Source of the DNA: Paramacrobiotus metropolitanus
Taxonomy: Eukaryota > Tardigrada > Eutardigrada > Parachela > Macrobiotidae
Length of the DNA: 64,000 nucleotides
NCBI RefSeq assembly: GCF_019649055.1
Contig: NW_026570316.1
Span: 1 to 64,000 of the forward strand
Direction of reading: 5' to 3'
Under the pieces are notes generated by a model. It saw only the letters and a list, made by a program, of their open reading frames with translations. It was not told the origin of the DNA and made no database searches. The translations under genes were made by a program, and so were the position numbers. Each line of letters starts with the position of its first letter. Positions within the stretch are counted from its first letter, which is position 1. This document shows, piece after piece, positions 22,819 to 32,969 of the stretch.

Positions 22819-22950
22819 GGTTTTTATTTCATGAATCGTTATATTCTTATTCGTGGGATTTAATATGAGGAATATTGGCTGAATCACCGTTGAGAGGCGT
22901 CAATACGAGTACTGACACTGTAAGCAGTGTTATTAACACTATTTCTGCCG

Positions 22951-23074
22951 ATGACTCTTGTAGTCGACCGGTTAAGCTGTGAGGACAATACCAGGCGAAT
23001 CCGTTTACCTACTGCTGGCCCTGGGTTCAAATCCACTAAAAAATTTAAAAGCATCTTTGTAAACCTTCTTTTTT
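22951..23074 (+). ncRNA. tRNA-like unit 2
   Basis: A box TAGTCGACCGG (22961), perfect B box GGTTCAAATCC (23024), T6 at 23069. Confidence 0.55.
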
Positions 23075-23170
23075 GGGTTTTATATTATTTTAATAACATC
23101 AAATACGCATTGCCGTTGACCGTTCTAATTTTACGATCATTTCCGATGAGCGAATTCAAAAATAACTGTC

Positions 23171-23286
23171 GTAGAACAGCGTAGTATAGTGCTTTGCACC
23201 GTTGAACTGCAGCAAGGGGGAAATGAAACGGTTGCGGGTTCAAGTCCCTTACAGCTAATTTGCAATTTTGAGAAACTTACTTTTTT
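23171..23286 (+). ncRNA. tRNA-like unit 3
   Basis: A-box-like TAGTATAGTGC (23182, last base off consensus), perfect B box GGTTCAAGTCC (23237), T6 at 23281. Confidence 0.55.
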
Positions 23287-23429
23287 CGTTCTATATTTTT
23301 GTTTTCGTCTTGGGAAAAGTATTGTCAACAGTCCCCAGAATGTCAGAATTAAACTCAAAGAGCTGGGCGTAAAATTGTATACACACTCAATGGTTAACAG
23401 TGCACTTGGCCGTATGCTTGTTTGTATTC

Positions 23430-23544
23430 GAATGACTTTGTAGTTCAGTGGCTATGAATGATGGCCATTCGCCTCATGTTCTACCTCCTAAACGGCTAGT
23501 CTTAATCTCAGGGTTGCATGCTGCATGTTGAAAACTACATTTTT
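23430..23544 (+). ncRNA. tRNA-like unit 4 (B box degenerate)
   Basis: Perfect A box TAGTTCAGTGG (23441). The B-box position reads GGGTTGCATGC, which departs from consensus. T5 at 23540. It is probably inactive or uses another structure. Confidence 0.4.
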
Positions 23545-23667
23545 CCTGCCCTATATTTTTGTACCATTGTGGGATGAAGAGGTAATCATTTGGTGCCTTA
23601 TTGCAATAGGGTTAAATATACACGACATGGCGCTTCCGGTGTTGAATCTAACTCGGTTTTAACGTGG

Positions 23668-23779
23668 AGCACCTCGTGGCGTAGTGGCTAGACTGAGAAT
23701 CCATACCGACCCGCTTCTCGCAAGTCTAGAGTTCGAATCCCTAAAAGTTAATCCCTTTAATTTAAAAACCTTCTTTTTT
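23668..23779 (+). ncRNA. tRNA-like unit 5
   Basis: A box TGGCGTAGTGG (23677); B box AGTTCGAATCC (23730) with one mismatch. The T arm TAGAG-TTCGAAT-CCCTA can form four of five pairs with a canonical loop. T6 at 23774. This is the most tRNA-like of the set. Confidence 0.6.
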
Positions 23780-23879
23780 CGGTTTTATATTTTTAAATTT
23801 ATATGCAGTATTATGTTGGCTTCGAGATTGGTAATTTTACGGTCACTCCCGACGAGCGAATTTTAAGTTTAACTTCGTA

Positions 23880-23993
23880 GATTGTAGTGGCGTAGTGCAC
23901 TGAACTGTTGAACCACAACAACAGGTGCAATGAAGGTTGCGGGTTCGAAACCCCTTGAAATTAAAATTGCATTTTCTAACATCCTACTTTTTT
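23880..23993 (+). ncRNA. tRNA-like unit 6
   Basis: A box TGGCGTAGTGC (23888), perfect B box GGTTCGAAACC (23942), T6 at 23988. In copy A the B box is broken by a small indel. Confidence 0.55.
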
Positions 23994-24159
23994 GTTTCTA
24001 TATTTTTACTGTCACTCTTGTGGAAATATTTCCGTTGTCGGCGCGAATTCTGCGTTCATGATGGTGGTGAAATCTTAAAAATTATCAGCTGCTGCAGCGG
24101 TGAATTTTCACTATATCGCGGATTTTCGTAGTACAGCGCCTCCAGTGATTGCCAAATTA

Positions 24160-24290
24160 AAAGTAAAATGTGGTATAGCCATGCTAGCGTATGGGCAAGA
24201 GCAGGATTTAGTTGTCCACCTAGATGCAAGGTTCAATCCTGTGTGAATACAAATTTTGCGAGTGTTAAGAGTTTCTCTCCATTCTTTTTT
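24160..24290 (+). ncRNA. tRNA-like unit 7
   Basis: A-box-like TGGTATAGCCA (24171), B-box-like GGTTCAATCCT (24230), T6 at 24285. It is the last unit before the convergent antisense gene. Confidence 0.45.
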
Positions 24291-24463
24291 CCTTTCTGTG
24301 TTGATTCCTGATTCCTTGTTACTTTGTTCCCAAGATGGAATATTACAATTGTTTTTAGCATCTGGTTCGCGGTTCCTGGTGTGATAATTGATTTTAAGCT
24401 GTTAATTTTTCACTCTGCACTGGAATTCACTGTTGTTACGGTTGCGCCTTCTGTTACACCGAT

Positions 24464-24469
24464 TTTATT
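24464..24469 (-). terminator. Poly(A) signal for antisense gene D
   Basis: TTTATT on the plus strand reads AATAAA on the minus strand, about 245 nt beyond the gene D stop. A similar signal exists in copy A near 1391-1396. Confidence 0.45.
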
Positions 24470-24713
24470 CCGGTTATTAAAAGCCTTACATAGATCCAAA
24501 ATTAACTCGAATTAAGATCTGTCCGACCAGCAAAGTTAATGACTACATGAGAATCTGTACGGAATTATGAGAATTGCCGTTAAGACATTGATGAGATTAA
24601 TTCAACGAGATCAAAAGATTAAACGAAAGAAACAAAAGTCGGCCGAAAATCAGATTCAAATTACCAAACAGCCGCGGGAAACGCATTATATGTATATGTT
24701 ACAGCACTGCTAT

Positions 24714-26084
24714 TTAGTCCAGATCTAGATTCTCCTTTGCAGTTTTCAAGTTCGCAAGACGTTGTTCTAGAGCCTCACGGATATACGCGATATGCTTCGC
24801 ATCCATCGTCGCTCGAGCCTTCAGCGTGTTTACCAGCGCCTTGCAGTTATCCATAATATCCTTTTCGCGTTCGACTTGTTCTAATAATTTGTCGATTGCG
24901 TCGGGCTTTTTCATAGCATCCGGCTTTGCAGTGCTTACTTCATTGTCAGGCTTTTCGGCCTTCTCCTTGGTCTTCTGGCCTTTCTTCTCGGTATCCGTAC
25001 TTTTCGACCGGGGAACATATTTAGGACGGCCGCCCATAGCTTTCAGCTGTGTGAGCGTGATAATTGGTTCTCGCTCAATGCGTCCGTCTTTGCTAGCCCG
25101 GATTACCAGATTTACGTTGGTGGTGTTGTTCTTCTCGGGCTCGATTGCGTCCAGCCGCTCCATGACGCCATCGACAACCAGATTCCCGTCTTGTCCCACG
25201 TAACCGAAGCTACAATCGGCGAAGTGTTGTGCTGTGTCTTTTCCGTTGACTGTCACCTTCATAGTGCCCATTTTGATATCTGCACAATAAATCATTCTAT
25301 TAAATTACGCAACGCAAATGATTTGCAGTATATAGCGCTGTTATGCTCTTTTAAAATGTAAACATTGAGAATGCCGTTTTGAAAAACACAAACACTTACT
25401 GATGGTCTGGGCCAGAGTGGTGCAGAGACAGCAGCCGCGAATGCTTCGTAGCCACAAGTCGATGCAACTATCCACGAAAAGATTCCCGTAGACGACGACG
25501 ACATGTTTTTGGTTGACCAGTTGGCGCAGCCCGCGCTCCAGCCAGTAGTCCACGTCCTGTAGATGCACGTCGAATGTACAGATCCAGTGTTGGATTTCGG
25601 TGCGTGACATGGCATATCGGCCGTGGTAGAGGATTACGCGAATCATCCGACGAAACTTGCTAGTTGTGTCGATTACCTTCGTCTCTTGATCGCGGTTATT
25701 TTTCACCTCCTCGGCCACCTCGAGCACGAAACGTCCATCGCGGCTCATCTTCTTGAGCAAGATACCAGCATTAATAGCGTCGCCAAGGAAGAAATCCACT
25801 CGTTCTTCCGTGAAGTCGTCATGCATTTCTACAACGAATTTCTTGATAGATGACATGTCCACATAATATCCCGTAATGTCAGCTTCAAGAATGCACGCGT
25901 GGGCTGCCGTATGCATCGCCAATTGTCGACGGTCTCGGATGGTTTCGTTTGGCTGTAGAGGCTCTGCCATGGCAAACTGAACTGATTCGCGAGTTCGTCC
26001 CTTCCAGTATTCATAGTGGGCAATCGCGTCTGCTCCCGGCGATGGTAGAGGCTCTCCAGTTGGTCCTACAGGCTGTCCTGACAT
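24714..26084 (-). CDS. Antisense accessory gene D, two exons, 416 residues
   Basis: Exon 1 runs 26084-25400 (ATG at 26084) and exon 2 runs 25279-24714. The 120-nt intron has a GTAAGTG donor and a TTATTGTGCAG acceptor, and the two frames join in phase, giving 1251 nt. The N-terminal two thirds look globular (residues such as GRTRESVQFAMAEPLQ and SRTEIQHWICTFDV). The C terminus is Lys/Glu-rich with predicted helices. There is no signal peptide. It runs opposite to gag-pol and converges on the tRNA-like array. I recognise no family. The intron implies spliced Pol II transcription from the minus strand, a situation known from antisense genes of deltaretroviruses. Homology to those is not claimed. 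Confidence 0.7.
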
Positions 26085-26695
26085 GATGGTCTAGCGAAAT
26101 AATCCAAATTAAATGAAACAAACAAAAGGAATAGGGTAGTAAATGACAAACAGAAAATTCCGTCACCACAAAAGGATAAATATTGTAGGGTTTTTCAGGT
26201 TATCAAAATGAAATGAACAGCTGATATTTTTAGTGCTACCGTACCGGCATGCTGTCACGTGTCAGCCGCCCTGATATGGCAATGCTACCGGAAACTGCGC
26301 AGTTTCCGGTCTGTGTTCCGAATATCTCCCAGCCGCGTGTTTTGATTTTGCTTTTCCTTTTCGTATCCTTCTAACCACCATGACTTGTATTTTCTGTTAG
26401 AATTTAGTTTTTGCGGATCAAATTTACAAGACCCCCAGCGAAACAAGCGGTATTCTCTGTGGCTTAGTGCAAACAATTAAAGTGGGGATAAAATTCGCAA
26501 AAACCGCTGGTCGCCTGTCAACCGCCTGGTGGTATACTCGGTGAATTTTGAGTTCTTGGCGTCGGTGCCAGTGTAGATTGTCTGTTGTGCTTTTCTCTGC
26601 ACTTCAGTCTCTCAATTTTCTGAACCTGCTGCCATTTCCGTTATTCTCCTTTTCCCTTCGTTTTACGATTGATTTGTCACTTTTATGTTTTGAAA
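26085..26695 (+). other. Bidirectional intergenic region between genes D and E
   Basis: About 610 nt separate the divergent starts of D (minus) and E (plus), so this stretch probably holds two promoters. A conserved block near 26505-26600 (GGCGTCGGTGCCAGTGTAG) precedes a pyrimidine-rich leader to gene E. No clear TATA box was seen. The equivalent in copy A is 2982-3555. Confidence 0.4.
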
Positions 26696-28254
26696 ATGTC
26701 GCCTTCCGCGAAGAAAGCGACTGCGAGGAAGACTGTGTCTCGTACACCGCGCCCGAGTCGTGCAACAGCAGGGCTGAGTTTTGGTTATTCTCCGGACAGC
26801 GATGAAGCCCGTGCTTCGTCGCGTGTCACCCGATCTCGAGTTTCCCGCCGTACTGCCGCTCAACCAGTATTTGCTGCGCAATCTTCTGGGTCGTCGGGAT
26901 CGGTGAGTGCAGCAGAGGCTCAGCAACCTTCAACGAGTGGGGCAGATGCGATAGTTCATGCTTTGCAGCGCCGATATGATGCACAGCGGCGACGCACAAT
27001 CTTACGACGCAATGCTGCTGTGGTTCGCCGTCAGGCCCGCCGAGGATTATTTGCTGCCAGTCCTGACGTTGAGATTCGTCAGCCGTCACCAAAGAAATTG
27101 CAGACGCAGGCTGAAAGACAACTGGGTACTCCAGACCTGACTGAAGAAGAGCCATCGTCTTCCGAGACTCCGTCTCTTAAAGCAAAGCGAGGTACCGTCG
27201 TAATATCTTGCTGTTTTGGTTCCCTCTGCCTGATAATAACGATAGTTCTCAGTTTCCGTTATTTCTAGTCGGCTTTTTCGATTTAAAACTCCAGTGCATA
27301 TTGTTGCGAATCTGATTGGCGCTTCTATGTGGAATTAACGAATATTTAGTCTGTTCTCGTTGCATATCCGTCGTACGGTTTTGCGAGGATAATTCTTTGC
27401 CTCGCTGGTATTAATTGTTGCTTCTTGCTATATCAGATGAAGAGCATCTGCGTAAAGGCGGAATTTTATACGCGCCCTATAACCCGGATGCCCCGCGGCC
27501 GGTCTTCAAGACCAAACAGACGGCGCGCAAACGAGCGCATTCCGGAGTATTTCCAAGAATGGTCGTCGCGGATAAACGTGGTGAGCTCGTCGTTACTGAA
27601 GCCTATTTTACCGGATTAAACAGATTTCACCGCTATTATCCGCGTTTATATTTATCACGCTTTTTGTTCATCAACGGAGTTTTAATTAATCGATTTGATT
27701 TGTGTACCATTACACGGTCACTGCCTACTCCTATTGCACTTGAATTGCGTGGCCAGTACATGTATCTCAATCCGGTCTTTGTCCGTTTGTTTGAAGAATT
27801 GGAGAAACGACAGGAAAAGGATGCAGTTGTGCGTCAAGGTGTTGCTGGCGGAGTTGCCAATGATGATGAACCGCAGCCCTCCACTTCTGCTGGACCGTAT
27901 AATTTTCGCACTCGTGGGGAAAAGCGCAAGTACAAGGAGGTTTCACCGTCCTCGTCTTCGGCGCCAAGCGAAGTATCTGTCTCGGATGATGGGGAAGATC
28001 GTGAGGATCCTTCGGCTGTGTTATCCCCGGAACAGAATGCTGATGTCGAAGCTGACGAGAATGTTGATATGGAAGTTGATTGTGAGAACGACGATGGATC
28101 CGATCTGGACAAAATGGATGTTGATCCGCTGCCTTTTATGCAGCCGGTTGTTCCAGCTGTGCCACCTGTTGCTGCAGTCGCTCGCGAGGATTCACCTGAA
28201 ATTGCGGAACCGACGGTTTATGCTCAGCAACAGCCGCACTCGGATGAACTGTAA
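26696..28254 (+). CDS. Sense accessory gene E, two exons, 437 residues, charged
   Basis: Exon 1 runs 26696-27191 and exon 2 runs 27437-28254. The 245-nt intron has donor GAG|GTACCG and acceptor TATATCAG, and the spliced frame is continuous (1314 nt). The N terminus is strongly basic (KKATARKTVSRTPRPSRATA), followed by Ser-rich sequence and an Arg-rich helix (RRYDAQRRRTILRRN). Exon 2 has an aromatic segment (FHRYYPRLYLSRFLFING), then a long acidic tract and a Pro-rich C terminus. It resembles nuclear or chromatin-binding proteins in composition, but no domain is recognised. Confidence 0.7.
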
Positions 28255-28630
28255 CACGATCGTTCCTGGCTGTGCTTCTTCGTCCTAATTTCCAGATACT
28301 TTTGGTTTGATTGCTTCGATATTGTCTCAATGATCGTCACCGTTGTGTCTCTACTGCATTCTGTATTATAGAGTGTCACAGGAATATTGTGCTTTACTGT
28401 ATCAAACTTTTATCTCTCTAATTTTACGCGCTGGATTGAGTCATTGAACTGGTCGTTTAATATTTTTGCCGCTTTGCTGTGGTTATCAGTGTTAAATCTC
28501 TCATTGTACCTGGATAGATCTGATCTTCGATTACGTTGCATTAAAAGGATATGGCGCGAAGCGCTGATTGGTTGTTTTTCTTACCTGTATGGAATCTGCC
28601 GCACTTTAAAATTTCGCTCCAGCAGACGGG

Positions 28631-28637
28631 TATAAAA
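28631..28637 (+). promoter_or_regulatory. TATA box for gene F, copy B
   Basis: TATAAAA lies about 150 nt before the gene F ATG and is conserved in copy A (5455). Confidence 0.5.
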
Positions 28638-28788
28638 TCACTTCCGCGTAGTGTGCAGAAATCGGCATTGTGGATTTTTCGTTTCGGCCTTCTGGCATGC
28701 TTGATTTTCGCTGTGTGTAGACTGTGATTTTAACGCCTTTTTCTCTTTACTTTTAGCGTAAAAGGTCACTAGTTTTCATTAGTTGGGC

Positions 28789-29577
28789 ATGCCGCCTATT
28801 GATCCTAACCGAGCTTTTGATAAGCTGGTTGACGCTATTTTTCATTCATCCTCCAACCAGCAACAACAGTATAATGCCGGTTATAATCACCGAGGAAGGG
28901 GTGGAGCCCGTGGTGCTTACCGTGGCAACTTTCGTCCGTACGGCCGAGGAAATCATCGGAATTTTGGAGACAATAACTTGCGTCGTGGAAACGATCATTG
29001 GCGTCGTAATGGCCGACCTCTGGGCGCACCGGAAGTTATTGAAGTACCTGATGGAGACGCTCACCCAGTTGCTCCAGTGGAAGCTGCCGCCGCAAACATG
29101 GAGGTTGACGACCCGGGCAACCAAGCAGCGAATGCACCGAATCCGGTCCAAGGCAACGGAAATGTGGCTGCAGGTGAGCCCAATGGTTTCAACCCTGCTG
29201 TCAATCTACATGGCCCACCAGCCTTGAATGCCGTTGTCGTTCCTCCGGCTGTCATTCCACCTGTGCAGGCCCCGGCTAACGCTGAATTTCCCGGTTTGCC
29301 ACCAAATGTTTTGCCGCTACCTGAAGTACCGATTGTCCGCGATGCCCGCGACCGTTCTCCAGCTGATCGCCCACGTGCGCCGTCTGCGCCTTCCGGTCCT
29401 GTTGGTTCTGCCGAACATAATTTTGTGCCTGGTTATTTGGCTCACCAACAGCAGCGGGAATTGGATGCCGATCGCCGACGACAGATGGCTGCTGACGTTT
29501 CTCGCCGTTTGGATGCTGCTGCGTCTGGCTCTGGTATCACCGGTTTGTTTTCATTGGCTCCCAGTGCTGGCAAGTAA
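28789..29577 (+). CDS. Accessory gene F, 262 residues, RGG- and Pro-rich
   Basis: ATG 28789 to TAA 29577. Residues about 30-75 are Arg/Gly/Asn-rich with NHRGRGGARGAYRGNFRPYG, an RGG-type RNA-binding composition. The middle is Pro/Ala/Val-rich and the C terminus has a charged helix (QQQRELDADRRRQMAADVSR) and a short tail. It has its own TATA box and poly(A) signal (29922), so it is probably an independent transcription unit. An RNA-binding, nucleocapsid-like or regulatory role is inferred from composition only. Confidence 0.65.
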   Translation: MPPIDPNRAFDKLVDAIFHSSSNQQQQYNAGYNHRGRGGARGAYRGNFRPYGRGNHRNFGDNNLRRGNDHWRRNGRPLGAPEVIEVPDGDAHPVAPVEAAAANMEVDDPGNQAANAPNPVQGNGNVAAGEPNGFNPAVNLHGPPALNAVVVPPAVIPPVQAPANAEFPGLPPNVLPLPEVPIVRDARDRSPADRPRAPSAPSGPVGSAEHNFVPGYLAHQQQRELDADRRRQMAADVSRRLDAAASGSGITGLFSLAPSAGK

Positions 29578-29921
29578 CCTTGACTCACCTTTGTCCTTGA
29601 TCTTTTGCTTTCTTTGATCTCGCCTTTTTACTGGCCTTGTGTTGTCTAATGACTTTGCTTTACCAAAGCCGTGTTGATCTTATTGCTACTGATATTCTTT
29701 TGCTGGTTTAAATTTGCTCTCATCTACCAGTAATTTGTCCTCATGATTTTTATGCAGATATTTTTGCTTGTTTGTTGTTGTTGACCGTTGTTACTGGATG
29801 ATGTAGTACTCGAGAATTCGTAAGAATACTACTGGTTCTTGGTTATCGCGGTCTCGTTCGTTTAATGCATAGTTCTACAGAATTACACATAATCACATTT
29901 TAAGATTTTAGTTTCACAGTT

Positions 29922-29927
29922 AATAAA
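29922..29927 (+). terminator. Poly(A) signal after gene F, copy B
   Basis: AATAAA is conserved with 6750-6755 in copy A. Confidence 0.45.
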
Positions 29928-29943
29928 GCTTTGTGCCGTAAAC

Positions 29944-30810
29944 TGTACATAAAACACCATCCAAACTCAAGCGGCACCATGTCAGTAATTCATAGTTTGC
30001 CTTCCTGGATCCTTGGACCTCCGCCCTGCCAAACCCGTGGACTTCCGGATGCCTCTTCGCCAAGGATTCCACACACTAACTCTCTGGAATCGCGGCGTAC
30101 AGTCACATTGGGCATCGGATGGACGCGTGGATTGTGCGGTGGATCGGGATCAGGATGGATGGAAGTGCACAATCGCACTGGGATGTTGCGGGATGGATTG
30201 TTTATTTTGGCACGGCCAAGCATCGTTCGTGGGGGTGACGTATGGGAGTAGGATCATACGCCGGATGTACGTACGGATGCTGACTGTCCGCCTTCCACCT
30301 GCAACACAACGGATAATCTAGTCAATCTCTGCTGTGATTTGCTGTTCTCTTTTACTAGCGAAGTATATGATGTCATAACGCAAAGTCTATATAAGTTCTT
30401 GTGATGCCTAATATCGGTATCAGTAGTCTGAGATTTACTTCTGAGACTGCTTCCTAATTACAATTTCCTAGCGTAGTAAACTGTGATGTGTATTGGATAA
30501 AGAGACAGCAATACTTGTTCCTACTGAAGTGCATAGTTGTTCCCGGATTATCGCTTAGTATACAGGTTTGCTCGTGACACAATCGTCCTAGCTCATGCCG
30601 ATCCTCACAGGACTTACGACCGGAAGTTGTGGTTAGCTCGTTCCTGAGGGATTCCTGATCTTCGGTGTTCCTGATTCGTTCGTCTTATTTCCACCATAGT
30701 TCTTCTGTTACAGTTTGAGAGTACGAGTGCCTACCGATTGAGCATTACAGGCGTGGAAGAGTAAAGATTGTTCATGGAGCCTTAACCGGCGTGAACGCTT
30801 ATACACGACA
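29944..30810 (+). other. Terminal LTR-like segment, copy B
   Basis: It starts TGTACATAAAAC and ends TACACGACA, with TATATAAG at 30388. It matches 6772-7621 with a few indels. No PBS follows; the next bases are CTTGTTTTAAA, marking the right end of the element. Confidence 0.6.
30388..30395 (+). promoter_or_regulatory. LTR promoter TATA box, copy B
   Basis: TATATAAG is identical to the left copy. If active here it would drive transcription into flanking host DNA. Confidence 0.5.
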
Positions 30811-31400
30811 CTTGTTTTAAATTTTTTTATGCGATATCTGTATGGAAAAGTGTTTGGCCAGTGAAAAATGATAAAAATAAGGATCAACATAAAAATGCAT
30901 CAAAACGCAGTCTGTTATGTTAATAACTGGATTCGGCTGGATGCCGGAATATCAGGATTTGGTGTAAGCATTTGTTATAGGCGGACAGCATTAACGTTCA
31001 CCAGATTTGCGTCGATCTGGGAAGATGTTTTACTATATAAGTTACTATAGAACTAATAGAATTACTACAAGTTAATGTGTTATTAATTCTACAAGAAACC
31101 CTGCGGCTTAGCCTTCGCGGTTCTTGAGTTTCTGCGAATGCTTGGCAATGGCAAAGAACTATGTATTTGTAGTTCCCGGAGTTTATTTATATAAGACCCG
31201 CACGGAAGAATATAATTTATGCTTCAATAATCACTGTAACAGCGAGGCGGTTTTCGGAAACCGGACGACGTCAATAAGTGCCAAAAAACCTAGTACAATA
31301 TAAGTACAGAGTACATTAGTAGTTGCTGTACATACAGAGTCCATAAGTAGTTGCTGTACTGCCTGTACATAAATAGTTCCTGTACGTTGCTCTGCTGAGT
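30811..31400. other. Flank with short GTAC-rich repeats
   Basis: No supported gene. Near-repeats of about 30 nt containing TAGTTGCTGTAC occur at 31300-31385. Confidence 0.4.
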
Positions 31401-32675
31401 TTATAAAATAAAAATTAATGAACCTGGCCCTGTGGTTTTGCTAAGGAATGGGACTGTGAATACGCCAGTAAATCCGTAAGCGGTGGTAGTACATACAAGA
31501 TGATCGTTGAGTTTGAGAAGTACTAAGTTTGTGGAAAACTTGACCTGCAGCAACGACGTCGCCCATCTCTGGTACTGCTGACTGTTTGGCCTGGTGGAAA
31601 TATTACGCATCTTAACAACCTGTTGTGGCAATAAAATTTCGTTACAAATTTGGGAAATTCAGTTTGAAATTTTCAAAACAAAACGTACCGGTACATCGCC
31701 AGGTTGGAATTCCGAGATGCGTAAATGCTTAATTGCAGCATCAAATACTGCGAAATTCATCGTGCCAGTACGATCACCGACGACGACGTACACGATCTGA
31801 TTTCCGTTCGAAGCTGGAAATTACTGTACTATAAGTTATTGTATTATTAATTCTATAAGTTAATATAAAGCCGGGATGACAAAAAAGGAAATATGACCAT
31901 CTGCAGTGTGCTTCGTTGGCAGACTGATCTCAGAACCTTTACTAGCGTAGAAACAGCGGCCTACGCTAATAAAGGTGTGACGCGGTGTGACGCCCGACCA
32001 ACAGCCAGGATGCAGGGGGTGTGACCTGATAAAAAAACCTAACATATCTGCATGGCGGGTAGCGGCTCCCGTACGGTCCCACTTTCTACTCACCCTTGAC
32101 GGCCTCGTATTTGTATTGCGATATGCCGAATTCCCTATACTCTTGTCGATAACACGGCTGGGAAAGACGTTCAAATGCGAGCACGATGTGAACACATCAG
32201 CACCTACACATCTGGCTGTGCACGGTGTTGCCTTCGGGGTCCGAGATGTCGCAGATAAACTGAACGAACGGAGGCCGGGCGGCAAAGCTTTGCGAGTACC
32301 GCAGGCGGCCGTTGTCTAGCTGGTCGTCCTTGACGAAGAAATTTGTTGGTTCCGGTTCAGTAACAACTGCAAGAAGTTGCTGCTGCCGTGGTGTACTCCA
32401 GCAGCTACATTAGTTCACAACGGCCATCAGTCGGTGCTGATAGCGATAAGGCAGTTATTTCGTGGTCGATGGCCTTCCAGTCATCTTATGCGGCGCTCTA
32501 CATGCCGCGCGCTCCTCGTGAAGCCATAAGGAAGACACAGGCGGAATTATCGAGCAGACTGTGATGCGACCTTACGCGCCGTTGCCTTCTTCGATTGGTG
32601 AGCAACATCCAGCACTTTGCCAAATGTGTTTTGGAGGACGGTGGGTTTCTTTCCATGAATATTTGAGGGTCACTT
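31401..32675 (-). CDS. Multi-exon host gene with OB-fold-like C-terminal part
   Basis: Six coding segments on the minus strand can be traced: about 32675-32576, 32366-32204, 32157-32094, 31960-31898, 31813-31695 and 31619-31401. Most splice sites are clean (donors GTAAGG, GTGAGT, GTACCG; acceptors TTGCAG, TTCCAG, AACAG), and phases agree from the third to the last exon. The junction between the second and third is not resolved. The penultimate exon encodes IVYVVVGDRTGTMNFAVFDA and ends QPGD, continuing VVKMRN, a pattern like the OB fold of SSB/SOSS-B or telomere-binding proteins. The N-terminal exons (NFFVKDDQLDNGRLRYSQSF, then PPFVQFICDISDPEG) are unrecognised. The true start was not found. 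Confidence 0.5.
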
Positions 32676-32969
32676 GGTCAATTGACCCGTAATTAGCGTA
32701 AAAAATTTGAAACCAGCGCAAAAAATCAGCGAAATCTACTAGGAAGTATCAACGTTGTACGATGTTTTATTGCCTCATGGAGTATGCACTTCCAAAGATT
32801 TCTCTTCAGGTAATTTATGAGTTTTTTATCTCTTCCGTCAGCTGTCGTTGCTCAGTTAATCGCATCGGTCTCCTCGCGGGTTTGGGGTCAGTGTCAGTTT
32901 CGCAGAAATAACAGTAATGTAGTCCGAATACAGCGTCATTAGCGGCTTCACACTGCTCATTAACAACTA

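Larger units (their letters stand above)
22715..24300 (+). repeat. Seven-unit tRNA-like tandem array, copy B
   Basis: Seven diverged units have A-box-like starts at 22728, 22961, 23182, 23441, 23677, 23888 and 24171, so spacing is 211-283 nt. Each has a tRNA-like head of about 70 nt, then a tail with the loose consensus AACnTTCTTTTTT and TATATTTTT. Units 2 and 5 are also alike beyond the tail (TAATTTTACG, CGACGAGCGAATT), showing descent from one ancestral unit. All are on the same strand. The order is the same in copy A. Confidence 0.75.
1..30810 (+). mobile_element. Giant Ty3/gypsy-like retroelement complex (giant-LTR element or tandem dimer)
   Basis: Two collinear blocks, 1-7621 and about 23040-30810, are near-identical over most of their length and offset by about 23.1-23.2 kb. 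Both end in the same ...TACACGACA terminus. The left one is followed by a PBS-like sequence and then gag-pol, and the right one by unrelated DNA starting CTTGT. The span carries gag, protease, RT, RNase H, integrase, three ORFs downstream of pol and three more genes inside the repeated block. No envelope-like ORF with a convincing signal peptide and membrane anchor was seen. Two readings fit: one element with LTRs of at least 7.7 kb, or tandem copies of a ~23 kb element with ~0.86 kb LTRs. The left edge lies outside the window, so no target-site duplication can be tested. Confidence 0.8.
23040..30810 (+). repeat. Right copy (B) of the ~7.7 kb repeated block
   Basis: This is the better preserved copy. 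It holds tRNA-like units, antisense gene D, sense genes E and F and the terminal LTR-like segment, all with open frames. It ends at 30810 and is followed by unrelated DNA. Confidence 0.9.

Noticed and set aside
22715-24300. Array explained as several independent SINE insertions
   Set aside because: Units share sequence between the tails and the next heads (for example units 2 and 5), lie head to tail on one strand, and show no obvious flanking duplications. I cannot exclude an ancient SINE as the founder.
28240-28254. C-terminal HSDEL of gene E as an ER-retention signal
   Set aside because: The protein has no signal peptide and is highly charged, so an ER role is unlikely. The resemblance to HDEL/KDEL is chance.
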